Below are positions 23,320-34,477 of a stretch of 64,000 nucleotides of DNA, in pieces. A model generated the notes under the pieces. That model had not been told where the DNA came from and searched no databases. It was given only the letters and a program-made list of their open reading frames with translations. Position numbers and translations under genes: made by a program. The stretch spans positions 44,294,023 to 44,358,022 of the forward strand of contig NC_061121.1 in assembly GCF_002878395.1 (NCBI RefSeq). The letters are read 5' to 3'. Within the stretch, counting starts at the first letter, position 1; every line of letters begins with the position of its first letter. The stretch is from Capsicum annuum. Lineage: Eukaryota; Streptophyta; Magnoliopsida; Solanales; Solanaceae.

Positions 23320-23800
23320 CGTAACGCCCCACATTTTTGGGCTAGAATTTGAACCGTTCATCCAAAGTGTGTAGACCTGAACCCAATGGTTTCTATTTAT
23401 ATACAGGTATGAATATCAATTCTTTAGGGTAGGAACATCTTTGGAGATGGATTGAAGTCATAAATATTTCCTAGCTCAAAGTTGAGTTGAGAACTTCCCT
23501 GCCTATTGCGTTTTAGTATCTGATTTTACTTGGGTCAAATTCCAACGATCATTTTTCCTAGAATATAACTAGATATATGTCCTACTATATATCAAATTAA
23601 ACCCCTTCGAGTATTCCTTCCATTGCCACTTACTGTTATTCAATCCGAGTTCGAAGTAAAAAGTTGTGGACATTTTAGTGAGACACTGTCCAAGGTGCGC
23701 GATGGCAGCGCGATGAAATGTTTATGCTGCGTGATTGGGTATGAAACTTTCCATTAAATATACTTGGACACGAACTATTTGAGCAAAACATAAGTATCTA
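23320..23800 (+). mobile_element. Family B-like LTR, 5' fragment
   Basis: The stretch starts cgtaacgccccacatttttgggctagaat, one base from the TGTAACACCCCGCATTTCGGGCTAGAAT-type start seen at 11245 and 17105, and shows the same succession of landmarks (gaccataga-like leader, short gcgatg/gcgcgatg words at about 23700). Its 3' limit is unclear, about 23760-23840. It truncates the F-box/kelch copy 2. Confidence 0.6.
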
Positions 23801-23899
23801 AACGTTAAAAAGAAATCCATTTTCTGTGCAATTCTCCAAATTGTTATTCTTTTTTTCTTTCCGTCACCATTTAGAGTTAACCAAATATACCTTGTGATA

Positions 23900-24145
23900 A
23901 TGGGAATCCTAAGGAGGTATTCAACATCAGGAGGTGGTAAAAAAGGTCATTGTGTAGTACACGTAGGAGAGAGTAAAAAGAAGAGAGTTGTCGTGCCAGT
24001 ATCATACTTGAACCAACCATCATTTAAAAACTTGTTAGCTCAAGCAGAAGAATAGTTGGGCTTTGATCATCCAATCGGCGGTCTTACAATACATTGCAAA
24101 GAGGATGTATACATTGATCTCACTTCCCGCTTGAGGAGATTATAA
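23900..24145 (+). pseudogene. SAUR family (auxin-induced small protein) pseudogene
   Basis: A single 82-codon frame from ATG 23900 to TAA 24145 shows the SAUR core: [20 protein letters not shown], then [17 protein letters not shown], then LGFDHPIGGLTIHC and the ending DVYIDLTSRL. SAURs are short, intronless, auxin-responsive proteins that inhibit PP2C.D phosphatases and promote cell expansion. The only break is a TAG at codon 52 (24053-24055), between AEE and LGFDHP, where the family often has Gln, Phe or Tyr; CAG to TAG is a simple explanation. Length is normal for the family and the rest is in frame, so inactivation may be recent, or readthrough possible. The upstream 60 bp are pyrimidine-rich. 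Confidence 0.85.
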
Positions 24146-24575
24146 GTAGGACCATGGCGCAAATTCTTCTCCCCACTAAGCCTTTAAAATTAATAGGATT
24201 AGAAACGAGAAAGATGAGACATAGTAAATAGGTCACTTCCATATGAGTTGGACTTGACAAAGAAAGATAACAATTTCTTGTTTTTTCTTAACCATTTTGT
24301 ATAGAAGAAGTAAAGAAAGATTTCCTGCTAGTAAAGATATAGCAAATAATTATTTAAGCAATTTTTTTCTCGTCAGTTGATTAGAAGACTCAGACATTTT
24401 ATCCTTTCAGGTTTCCTCATTCAGTAATCAGTTGATAATTTGCCCGGCTACGCCGCTGGCTTTATTGACACCAGAAACTAAGTACAACGATCACTATTTA
24501 CTGCTCTTCGACCCTTCTTGGTGTGACTGTATGTTAGAATTCCTAATTCTACAAGCTCCAAATCTCCAGCTACAA
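24146..24575. other. Interval after the SAUR relic
   Basis: No convincing gene is seen. A 71-codon frame at 24432-24647 runs into the duplicated segment but matches no family I know. No repeat structure was recognised. Confidence 0.4.
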
Positions 24576-25115
24576 AGTAAATTTGAACATGCATCTGTGC
24601 AGGTAAACTCCTTATCGTGTCTAATAGAAGCAAAAAAAGAACTTTGAAATCACATGATTGTGAGTTCAGCTTAGTTTCTTCACCTGAATATCTGGAATTT
24701 GGGATTTGCAGAATTTTTACTTGCTTTTGCTTTTTCTTCCGTCTTAATTTCTAAATTTAAGCTACCATTGATTTTAGCAGAGAAGCAAGCGAAAGGTATT
24801 TTGCTCAACCAATACACTAAATTCGGTTTCCTTGACCAAATACAGCGTAGTAAAGGCTCTCCATAACTAGTTGAAACTTAACGCTACTTTACTCTTCATT
24901 CAACTCTTCATTCGACTAAGCATATTGTAGACCATGGTGTTTTCACTCTATCTAAATGCACTACGGAAAATCTTTCTGATTCATTATAACTTGCTAAACC
25001 ACTTTATTTTAACAGCTGGTTCATCTTGATATGTCACTTGTTTACATCCGAGTCATAAGCTAATTGAAATCAGTACTAGTAAATATCTTGATATTCTTGT
25101 GACTATGGCGAGTCT
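24576..25115 (+). repeat. Dispersed duplication, copy 1 (partner at 53800-54320)
   Basis: Shared landmarks in the same order: tctgtgcaggtaaactcc, cgtgtctaatagaagc, cacatgattgtg, agagaagcaagcgaaag, gtaaaggctctccat, atattgtagaccatggt, cttgctaaaccactt, gacttgtttacat-like and agtaaatatcttgat. The left edge resembles an intron acceptor (tgcag) followed by a short open tail (VNSLSCLIEAKKEL), as in a terminal exon plus 3' UTR. The parent gene is not identifiable. Confidence 0.7.
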
Positions 25116-25188
25116 ATCGGAAATTGCCTCTCTAGCTCCAAGGTAGAGGTAATGTTTGCGTATTCTCAACCCTCTCGACCCTCCCTAT

Positions 25189-25448
25189 TGTTGAGATAAG
25201 AAAGTTGGTTACCAAGTTGATGGGAGTTAAGGCTTGTTAGTACACACTATAAGCATGTGTTGTTAGTTAGTTAGAGGTTAGTTGGAAGTGAAAGTTGTCA
25301 TTGTACCGCTGTCACAAGGAGACAAATTAGTCTACAAACATCATGTAGTAGCAGCTCATTTTACCAAACCTAATTCACTTACTGAAATTGCTCCCTTCTA
25401 GATTCTTCTTTTCTTTCAGTGTTCTTTGCTCATGTAGAAGTTTTAACA
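25189..25448 (+). mobile_element. 5' LTR of a deleted Copia element
   Basis: A 260-bp unit starts TGTTGAGATAAG and ends gaagttttaaca directly before a PBS. Short LTRs of this form are typical of small Copia lineages. Confidence 0.75.
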
Positions 25449-25461
25449 TGGTATCAGAGCC
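25449..25461 (+). other. Copia primer-binding site
   Basis: TGGTATCAGAGCC abuts the LTR and matches the plant initiator tRNA-Met PBS. Confidence 0.9.
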
Positions 25462-25569
25462 AACAACCACTTATTCAAGGCTGCAATTGATGCTTGTGAT
25501 CATTGATCACACGCAATCAGTTGAGAACTCTGCAATGGTTTAGCTCATCTCACCTTGAAGACTACAACC

Positions 25570-25890
25570 ATGGCGATCACATGCAATTCTACTGCAGAAG
25601 TTACACAAAGAGCAGCTACACCTACAAATGTGGATGCACGATCTAGTATTATTGAAATTGACCATAATCATCCCTTATATTTGCATCCTAAAGACACTCT
25701 AGGTAGCTCCCTGATCTCCATTCAACTTACTAACAATTATGCCCTGTAAAGTCGATCTATGAATCTTTGTCTTATACGGAAGAATAAGGTTGGGATTGTT
25801 GATGTTCGTTATCCTAAATCTCACTTTGATGAGTCTATACATGATCAAAGGTAACATGTTGCTCGGCCTGTTCCATTAGTGGAACAACCT
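25570..25890 (+). pseudogene. Copia gag, amino-terminal fragment
   Basis: From ATG 25570 the frame reads MAITCNSTAEV and later HPLYLHPKDTLGSSLISIQL then NNYAL, followed after a stop by SRSMNLCLIRKNKVGIVD. This is the conserved start of Copia gag (HPLYLHPSD..LV..L.G.NY..W...M..AL..KNKLGF-type). The stop at 25747-25749 replaces the conserved Trp of the NYALW motif. The frame is lost soon after, near 25900, where a deletion joins gag to a late part of the element. Confidence 0.8.
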
Positions 25891-26009
25891 GGAAGCTCAC
25901 TGACAGGGGAATTGGAGGCAACTCAACAAGTGGAACTGATTCCGAAGGCACACTGATAGGAGGAACAGAATCAACAACTACTCCAGCTCAAACCAATCAC
26001 TGTGATCCT

Positions 26010-26403
26010 AGCAGCTCTCAAGGTTTGGTACCAAAAGGATACAAGTTTCAAGGATCTTATCCTATTGAAAATATTCTCACTAACCTCACCTCAGGAATCA
26101 ACACAAGATTTGGACTAAGGAGCATGTGTGCTTTCAAAGCCTTCGTATTTGTGATTGAACCAAAGAAAGTGGATGGAGCACTTCTTGATGCTGATTGGAT
26201 CATATTTAATCAACTGGTCCACTGAGAAACAAAACGCAATAGCTTTATCTACTGTTGAGGCTGAGTATGTTGCAGCTCAATTTTTGTGGATTAAGCAACA
26301 ACTTATGGATTTTGACCAAATTACTGATATTTTCACTAAAGCATTGGGTAAAGAGCACTTTGAGAAGAATAGATTGGAATTAGGGATGATTAAGATTGCT
26401 TGA
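26010..26403 (+). pseudogene. Copia pol, RNase H and carboxyl-terminal remnant
   Basis: The frame 26155-26403 carries SWSTEKQN-like, IALSTVEAEYVAAQF and LWIKQQLMDF, the Copia RNase H carboxyl signature, then ITDIFTKALGKEHFEKNRLELGM, the usual pol end. The segment that normally links WIKQQL to TDIFTK (about 40 residues) is deleted. An earlier fragment of RT-RNase H linker is at 26025-26225 in another frame. Protease, integrase and RT are gone, so the element is a strongly deleted derivative. Confidence 0.85.
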
Positions 26404-26632
26404 ACTCCCTTTAATGACTGACTAGAATTCCCTTCTTCGTTAGGTCCTAAGCTAAAAATTTTGAGTAGTCCTACACATTGAGTTGTGTGTCCTGATTCTA
26501 GAATTTTTTACTGAATTAACTAAATTGTGGATTGATTTGTGCTGAGATACTGGGTCATACAAATAATATTGGTGATGCATTAAAACCTTCCTGGTATAAT
26601 CTTACCTTAATCTTTTCTAAAATTAGATATAT
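26404..26632 (+). other. 3' untranslated part of the deleted Copia element
   Basis: Sequence follows the pol stop without a recognisable 3' LTR (no second TGTTGAGATAAG). It runs directly into the family A LTR at 26633. The missing 3' LTR suggests truncation. Confidence 0.4.
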
Positions 26633-26692
26633 TATAATGACCCTTCAGTTCATTTTCCATATCTATGCTTATCTTCACCGTTTGAGCTTCTC

Positions 26693-27505
26693 TGATATGA
26701 GACCAAGTTCACAATACAAGAAACAAACAATACAACAAGAACAACAAGATGAACATTAAGTGCTAGTGAATCAAAATAGGCCACATACGGGTTCACTAGT
26801 CTTCAAGAGTCACGTATTTAGAATAAAAAGATGATATTCACAACAAGAACAAGAAAGTCAATAATAATGCTAGTGAATCAAAAGAGCCTCCCACGGCTTC
26901 ACAAGACTTCAAGATTCCAACAATACAAGATTCACAATATTACAAGAGGGATAGTAACTTGACAAATAATATTCAATGATCTAAGAACCATAACAAGAGA
27001 AAGGACCCTAATATTAATGAAAATTGCTACCAAGATCATACTTGGACCAAGAAGAACTCAAAGAACCCAAGACCCTAGTTTCTAGCCAAGAAACAACACT
27101 AGTATCACTCTACTAGTGAGTTTTTGGAATTGTGGCTTCTCCAATGGAAGAGAGAAGTTCCAAAATATTACAAAGTGTTTGTTGTCTTCCAAAATATGAA
27201 CTCACTAACTCCAAAATAACCCTATAACTATCTATTTATATTAGTCCACAAAGGGAGATAACAAATGACCATCCTACCCTTTCCAAGGAGTGGCCTTGGA
27301 GTGTAACTTTATTACACTTCAAGGCTCCTCTTCACACTTAAAAATATTTAATACATTATAAGGATCAATTACCAACTCACACACGGCCATTTGGATGAAC
27401 ATAGCTTGGAGTTTTTGTAACTCCTAAGCTTGGCTACGTGTGCATGGTCGTGAACTTGTTGGACAGCTTGTAGAATTTGTTGGACGTCTTGGTACACTCG
27501 TATCA
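26693..27505 (-). mobile_element. Short solo LTR, 813 bp, TSD TTCTC
   Basis: The unit starts TGATATGAG and ends CGTATCA on the plus strand, with TTCTC duplicated at 26688-26692 and 27506-27510. Removing it restores the continuous family A LTR seen at 34530 and 47605. On the minus strand it has a TATA-like TATAAATAG (complement of 27231-27240), suggesting minus orientation. There is no coding sequence or inner domain. Confidence 0.85.
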
Positions 27506-29007
27506 TTCTCTATATCTGCCCCAAGTCATTTATGACTTTTTGGGACTGAGGGTTCGGTTACCGGGAAGTTCGTTTGGTTTTTAGAGTCAATTCCCTCTTT
27601 AGAAGTCTTCATTGGTTCCAAATGGCCACCGATCAGAAACTTCAGCAAAACGATCTCGGATGAAAAATTTGACTGCGTCAGTATATCAAAAATATCTATT
27701 TTAGTGTAGGTATACCTTTGGTTTGGGTCTCAATGCACCCAAGCTCATTTCAATCTACTAGTCGGAAAATCATACAATTGAAACTATATATGTGGGCCCC
27801 ACATTTTACCTAAACCACCTTCTATGGACTTTTTGGTGATTACAATGAATTTGAATTGTGGTTTAAACTCAAATTTCACTATTGGATCATATATTTTGAG
27901 TCCCGGATGAGTTCCGAGGGTCAAAAATAATATTTTGACTTTGCGGTTCCAAGGTCGCGATTTTGGGGATATTTTTCACATTTGAGAACCTAAAATAGTA
28001 AATGGGTATGATCACTCAAAATTGAGTCTTGTGGGTGTCTAGGGAGCTTGGTGAACATCTTTTATCCTAATTATCATCCGAATTAAGGTAAGATTTCATC
28101 ACTTTATTGGTGAATTTCATTGTTCTTGACCCAAAATCTAATATATGCTTCCTTGGTGATAGATGAGCATTGGCTTGACCTCAGAAATGCGATTTCCGTA
28201 TGTGGGACCTACTTGGGCTTTTTGGTGTCATTTTTGGACTCGAAGCACAATAGTGCAATATGGGTATCTTTAGACTCGTATTTATGATTAGATTATATTT
28301 TGTATAGTGTGATGACATTTTGGAGATTGTGAAGTGAAGACAAGTATGTGGTGCTTGAAGTGTGATCTTGGGGTTTAGCACAGAGGTAGGCTTCTGTATA
28401 CGCTTCTTCATCGATGATGTATGATATTTTTTGTGTGTGAACGTGAATGTTATGATTTATATTGGATAGAATAATTTAGTATTGAATATACATATAAGTT
28501 TGGAGATTAGATAGGGTTTTGGACCCATAGCTTGAATTACTTAATACCCTTGTTGAATCCTATTGCCTTCTCCCTAGTTTGGATAAATTTATAGCATAGA
28601 TATGATATAATTCTATGCTCAGAATATGGTTTTAGTTTTTGAAACATGATTTGTATATTTAGCCTTATTGGGATAGTGTGATAGTTTAGGAACAGTAAGT
28701 TTGGTAGAGTGGACTTGAGTACCCTTGTTTCTAGTTGAAGTTACTATCTTAGGCGTTAATATGGCATTCTTGACATCTAGAGGATGAACTTAATACATTA
28801 GCCTAGTTTAGAGCATAGTATACCTAATTATAGAAATTATGGATTAGAAGTGGGATCATGCGGCCCACTTAGGCCAAGATTTGTGTTAGCCCTTGTGGGA
28901 TTAGTTGTGGATAATAGACCTAGTTGACAATAATGATCCTTATTTATGAGAATTACTTGGTGAATTGATAAATTGTGATGCTTTTCATCGGATTATGATT
29001 AGTGGAA

Positions 29008-29290
29008 CATAGAGATGCATTCTCCTTTATATTATGATATTTGGCCCCTAGAGATGCATTCTCCTCTTTATTGTGATATTTGGACCCTAGAGATGCATTT
29101 TTCTCTTTATTATAATATTTGTTCCATACAGATGTATTTTTATCTTAATTATGATATTTTGCCTAAAGAGATGCATTTTCCTCTTAGGTATGATATTTGG
29201 CCCATAGAGATGATTTTGCTCTTAGTTATGGTTATTGAGCCTTTAGAGACGATTTTCCTCTTTGTCATGATGCATAACCTATAGATATGA
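29008..29290 (+). repeat. 39-bp tandem array in the family A 5' LTR
   Basis: The word agagatg recurs at 29011, 29050, 29089, 29128 (variant), 29167, 29206 and 29245, exactly 39 bp apart. Because 39 is a multiple of three the array is open in some frames and yields spurious repetitive proteins. Confidence 0.9.
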
Positions 29291-30289
29291 GATGTCTAAT
29301 AGAGGAGATGTGCTTGTTGATATTATGCCTCCTAGATGTGAGATGCCTCCTATATGTGAGATGATTATAGCTATTCTACGGTTTATAAATATGATTTTTG
29401 ATATGAGTCCCGAATATGTATATGGGCCTAAGGCCATGATTATGATATTGTGATTATTCCAGATAAATTAATGGGCCAAGGGCCGTGTTATAGTACTAAT
29501 AAAATATCCAAGAAGTTTTTATCATTATGAATGATGTAATTGTGATTTATGAATATGTATATATTTGTATACATATCTTTTTGGTATGGGATGGAGGAAG
29601 ATGCAGTATGATACTTATTATTCCATTGATTGAATACTGGTGATGGAATGAATAGGTTTGGTAAGTTTATGATTATTTATCATTATAAATGATGTGATTA
29701 TAGCCGAAATATGGTCTTATGATTTTTCTTCTAGTTAGACGGTTAAGCTATGGGGTAACTAGTTGTCTAATAGATAACTATTGCACTTGATGGCTAGGAA
29801 GCTAATGTATTAGTTACTGAATCCTGCTTAGTTGGAACATGGTAGCTAATGATGGTCAGTTAATGAATGATGTCATTTAATAAAAGATGGTTAGATGACA
29901 TGTAATAATGTGTTGTCTAGTAATGATTAACAATAATAGGATAAACAGTTTATAATAATGAATGGTGGATAAATGACGATTTTGGTCTAATGATGAACCT
30001 AGAATTGATGTTAGACGTTGACTATTAAATGAATAGTGGTTAGTTGTTATCCCGTGAAAAAATATTATGTGAAGGATAATGTTTAGGCTAATAACTAGAG
30101 GTTATGTGATGACTAGCAAAATAGCGGTTTAACAATAATAAATGTTGGTTAGCTAATAACGAGTAAGTCGGGTGTATTGATAAGATAGATATATTAATGG
30201 TTATGAGTATATCAGCTTACCTCTGTGCACCTATTCTATGCCTATATTTATGTTTCGAGAGTTACGATCATACAATGATACTCGACAAG

Positions 30290-30470
30290 GACGGAGGATA
30301 TTATAATGATATTGATACCCGGTTCGAGTCCGGTGAATACTATTGAGATGATATTTATACCCGGCAGGGCCGGAGGATATTATGATAATACCGATAAGCA
30401 GTTTGAGTCCAGACGATATGATTGAGATGATATTGATACCCAATAAGGCCGGAGGTTGATGACGATGATA
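30290..30470 (+). repeat. About 60-bp GATACCCGG repeat in the family A 5' LTR
   Basis: Alternating units read gatattgatacccggttcgagtccgg and gatgatatttatacccggcagggccggagg. Each holds a small dyad of the type ccgg..ccgg. The same array is longer at 50545-50850. Confidence 0.75.
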
Positions 30471-31766
30471 ATGCTCCTGATGAGGACAGTTATAATTATT
30501 ATGATATTGATAGTATATTTTGCATTCATTCCTGCATGCGTATTGCCTATCACCAGTATGCACCGATGTCTATCAACCAGTATGGGACGGTTGCATAGAT
30601 ATGGGTGAAGAATATGTCTTATGTTATTGTTTGTTGATTGAACCTTCCAAGTCTAGGGCGGTGGGGGTACACATAGGCTTAGGTAGGTATTTATGATATT
30701 ATTGATATTAATATTATTATGGTTATGATCATTATTATGGCTAGCTTATGACAGATTGGTCATGGGTCCGGTATTGGGATTAAGGTATCTCTTCTGCCTT
30801 TGCTATATTATGATTGTATTACTATGTATGATTATTCTATGTCTAGCCATATGGATTAAAAATCCTCAATATATTGGTATTGAATCCTGATAGCATTATA
30901 ATAAGGTCCTAAAATAAGAAAATGATGATATAGGTTATGTTGAGATGACCTCCTATTTTTATATATATATCTCATTATATGAAGTCATGGTACTATCAGA
31001 CATCCCTTTCTTCATTATTTATATTGTATAGTCATTCCTTCGCCTTGTATATTATAATCTATCTTTTTTTTTAGCTCTTTATCTGTATATTGACCATGGA
31101 TATACTGTATAGCTTTGGCATATATTGAATGCAGCTGGAATAAGATAGTTCACATTAATTCTCCCTTAGTCTTATTATGTTAAACTCTTGGACATGAATG
31201 GGATAGTTGTCCCTTGTTATTCTCATTGAATTATTACATGATTCATGTACTCTTGGTTGTAGTTTCCATTCTATTTATATGTTGTATATATCCACTTTAT
31301 CTTTGGAGCTTAGTTGGAAGTTGCCTACTGAGTACCAGTTGTTTGGTACTCATACTACACCTCTGCAACCTGCAGATCATAGTACGAGTTATCGTTGTTG
31401 ATGTGTGCATTGTGTGGAGTATCCCTGATGCAGATTCTTAGAGTGACCTCTTGACATTTCGAGTATTGCTTATCTCTCTCCTATGTATTAGACTAGCCTC
31501 TAAGTTGTATTCAGAGGTAAGTCAAATTAGTGTATTTCTCCTTGATATATCACTTTTGTACTCTTATTATGTTTAAAAGATATTGTATTGATACCACCAG
31601 GTTTTAGGATTCGTTTATGTATTGATCTTTATCGCTCATATTTCGTATTCTTTTCTTTATGTTATTAAGTAGTCCATTACTAGCCGTTCCAGAATATAGG
31701 TTGGCTTGCCTACTGGTGGGTTATGGTAGGCGACATCATGAACTAAAAAGTTGGGTCGTGACAAAT

Positions 31767-31778
31767 TGGTATCATAGC
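31767..31778 (+). other. Family A primer-binding site
   Basis: TGGTATCATAGC starts three bases after the LTR end and is one base from the initiator tRNA-Met PBS. The text that follows (ataggtttc) is usual for gypsy elements of this type. Confidence 0.8.
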
Positions 31779-34477
31779 ATAGGTTTCTTCAGTGTATTAG
31801 TACAAGAGCTAAGTGTTTGTAAAGTCTTGCGAATTGGTGCGGAGACATCCGTAACCTATCTTCGGGAGTCTACAGTGATATTTTAGGAAATTTACTTCAT
31901 GACTCCTTAGCATGAGTGTCCATTCCTATGAACCTTGAACATATTTTTTGACTCTATTTTATTCCCAAAGGACGATTTGTATTGTCAACAGATGCGAATA
32001 AGACTCTAATATGGGTTTCCACAATTTCAGTTTAGTATCAAACTAGAGATTTAGAGATAGATATCGAAGATCTTCAGTAGTAGCTAAAAATGTTTGGGTT
32101 GAGTCCCTATTAGACTTGCGGATTGTGGTATAGTTCTTCGGGCCATGGTGACCATTCTTGATTATGAGGGGTAGTATTTTGAAGTATTTTAGATTCTTGG
32201 TTTGGGTGTGTTTGATGGGACACTAGTTTAGAAAATGCCCCTGGTAGAAGATAGGTAGTCAGAAAGAGTTAGCTTGTATTCCCCGCCAGCCTAGAGTTCC
32301 TAAGATAGAAAATGATTTTGGAATTTTTGCCATAAATTTATGGATTTCTCCCGACATTGGTTGGCTATCCATTTGAGCTCAGTTTGTGTCCTCACCATGT
32401 TGATGCTCAAAGAATTGCTACAAGCACAGAGTGATCGACTACTAGTATAGAGAGTGTTTTTGAGATGGGAGTTTTAGTAATTCAGCTCATTCAGATCAGC
32501 CTCATGATGTTGTGGCATCTTTAGTTATAGATGGTGCATTGGGCGACTCAGTTGATGATTCAGTCGGTCAGTCTGAGTTAGGTCCATTCAGATTGTGGAT
32601 GTCACCACGACTGGTGTGCTTTTATTCTTACCTTTATCTCTTATTATGTGTATTAGGGTTTTCATACGCATTGATAATTATATGCCTTAATGAATTTATA
32701 TCGGTCATTATGTGCCTTATTGTTAAATTTATGATTATATTACTACTCCATGGTTTATTTCTTTAAGTAGTGGATGGAGTAGATCTATGTTGATGTTTGT
32801 CCCCTATGGGTGTGGTTTTGCGATCGAATCCCATTTATCTTTTCACATTAGTCCTGTTGTGTCCCTTAAGTGGTGCATAATATTGATGTTCGTTTTGGTA
32901 CCACCTATCGAGTATATTAATTTTGTTATTGTTGTTGCTATTGCTACCACTGCATGAGGGTACTGATATTACTTGGTATTATAACTTGATGTTGTTACTT
33001 TATAATTGATTCTTGCTGAGTAGCTGTATAGACTAGTGTTATCTAGTTAGACTCTCATTTTCTTATGTTATTATTTGGTGTCTTGAGTAGATATAGCCCG
33101 ATTTGATGATATCTTTCCCCTAGCATGGTGAGGTTGATTATGTTCCCTCTTGGTAAGCTATATTAGATTGATTCAGGGATGTATTGTGATATCGAAAGGC
33201 ATGTTAATCTTTTGTGTACCTATTATCACCCTAGAGCTAGAAATTTAAATGCATTGCCTATTATTGAGTCTAAGAAACTTAGACTTGCCTTCTGGGTTGC
33301 GAAGGTTTTTGCCTTGGCTATTCTTTTAGATATAGCCATTTCTGAGATTGACCAGTTTGAGGTCCGCTCTTCATTTGTGGCTTTTTCTTTGTCCAATAGT
33401 GATTTGATGTTGATGTTGAGCTGTCATGGATTTATCTCATAGGTAAGTTGATTCGCTCTCTTGTAATGGATTGCCTTGTTGATAGTGTGGAGATTGGATA
33501 CTCTTTTGTCATTGTGATATGGCTTTTTCTAGAGAAGATGTAAGATAGAGGCAGGTGGCCTTTCCTGTGATCACTTCTAAAGTTAGGAAATTAGAAACTC
33601 TTTAGCTTTAGTTGTTGGCACTCTGGTGGTTGTTTCAACTTTGACCTTGGCTTTGAGATTGTTATTTCTTCTTTGATGATGTGGTTCTTGGGTGGATTCA
33701 GGAAATTCCTATTTCAGTATTTTTGGGCCTAGTAAGGCTTGGTGGAGTGATTCTCCTCGATGATATGTATTTAGGGCTATTTGTTTGCCTAGATAGGGTA
33801 TCGTATTGGTTAGCTTTGACTTGACAATTTGCAATGGAAATTGAGAAGTATGATAAATTTGAATTATTAGGGCCTACTTATTCTTAGTATTGTTTAGATA
33901 TTTGAGACCGAGTGATTCATCCTTGTTGTTGAGATTTCATCTTGCTGTTGTAGAGCTTACGTGGAGCTTCTATTTGAGAGTTGTCGTCATTCAGGTTTCA
34001 TTTATAGGCTGGTTGAGCTACTATGTGTGTTTTTATTTGGTCATTTTGACATCGGTTGGATTATAGTTGATAAGTGTTCAGATGATAGCTCATGGGCCCT
34101 ATATTAGTTATATCAGTTTTGACCTCGAGATTGAAATTTATTTAGGAAGTTTTAATGATTTATTCAATGGGAGTAATAGACTTGACTTGGTATCAATGTG
34201 TTATGGTTCAGATTTGCGCGTGCATTAGTCTTTTATGTTCAGTTGGAGTCCATTTAATGGTTGAAGTTGAGGTTTGGTTGTTTGGGAGGTAAAGTGAGGG
34301 TACATGTTGAAAAAGGGATACCTGTGGTGAAATCCCTTGCAAGTGTTCTCTCCTCGTAGAGGTTACCTGGGACGTCATGCATGGAGCATACGTGCCCAAT
34401 ACCTCATCACTTCGAGCCTTTGAGATTCTTTCTATTCGTAGACTTTTGGGGACCAAGGTCCTTTTAGTAGTGGATAT
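31779..34477 (+). mobile_element. Family A internal region, non-coding
   Basis: About 2.7 kb lie between the PBS and the 3' LTR. I find no gag or pol motif in any frame; the frames near 32512, 33179 and 34377 match nothing I recognise. The 3' end (gaccaaggtccttttagtagtggatat) has only a weak purine tract before the LTR. Long LTRs with a non-coding interior fit the LARD type of non-autonomous element. Confidence 0.65.

Larger units (their letters stand above)
26633..31763 (+). mobile_element. Family A 5' LTR (about 4.3 kb plus an 813-bp insert)
   Basis: It starts tataatgaccc (one transition from TGTAATGACC) and ends ttgggtcgtgaca just before a PBS. Without the insert at 26693-27505 it is about 4313 bp, unusually long for an LTR. 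It includes a 39-bp array (29008-29290), a roughly 60-bp GATACCCGG array (30290-30470) and an AT-rich tract near 30960. It lacks the palindromic TATA segment present in the other two plus-strand copies. Compared with the solo LTR at 47552 the order of parts is identical. Confidence 0.85.

Noticed and set aside
25449..25461. TGGTATCAGAGCC as a tRNA gene fragment
   Set aside because: It abuts an LTR end and is the primer-binding site; no tRNA arms are present here or at the other PBS sites.
30231..30563. 110-codon minus-strand frame
   Set aside because: It covers the GATACCCGG repeat of the family A LTR and is not conserved in the copy at 50615-51095 beyond the repeat itself.
32512..33442. Possible gag fragments in the family A interior
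   Set aside because: Frames at 32512 and 33179 show no gag, protease or RT motif and no similarity to one another.
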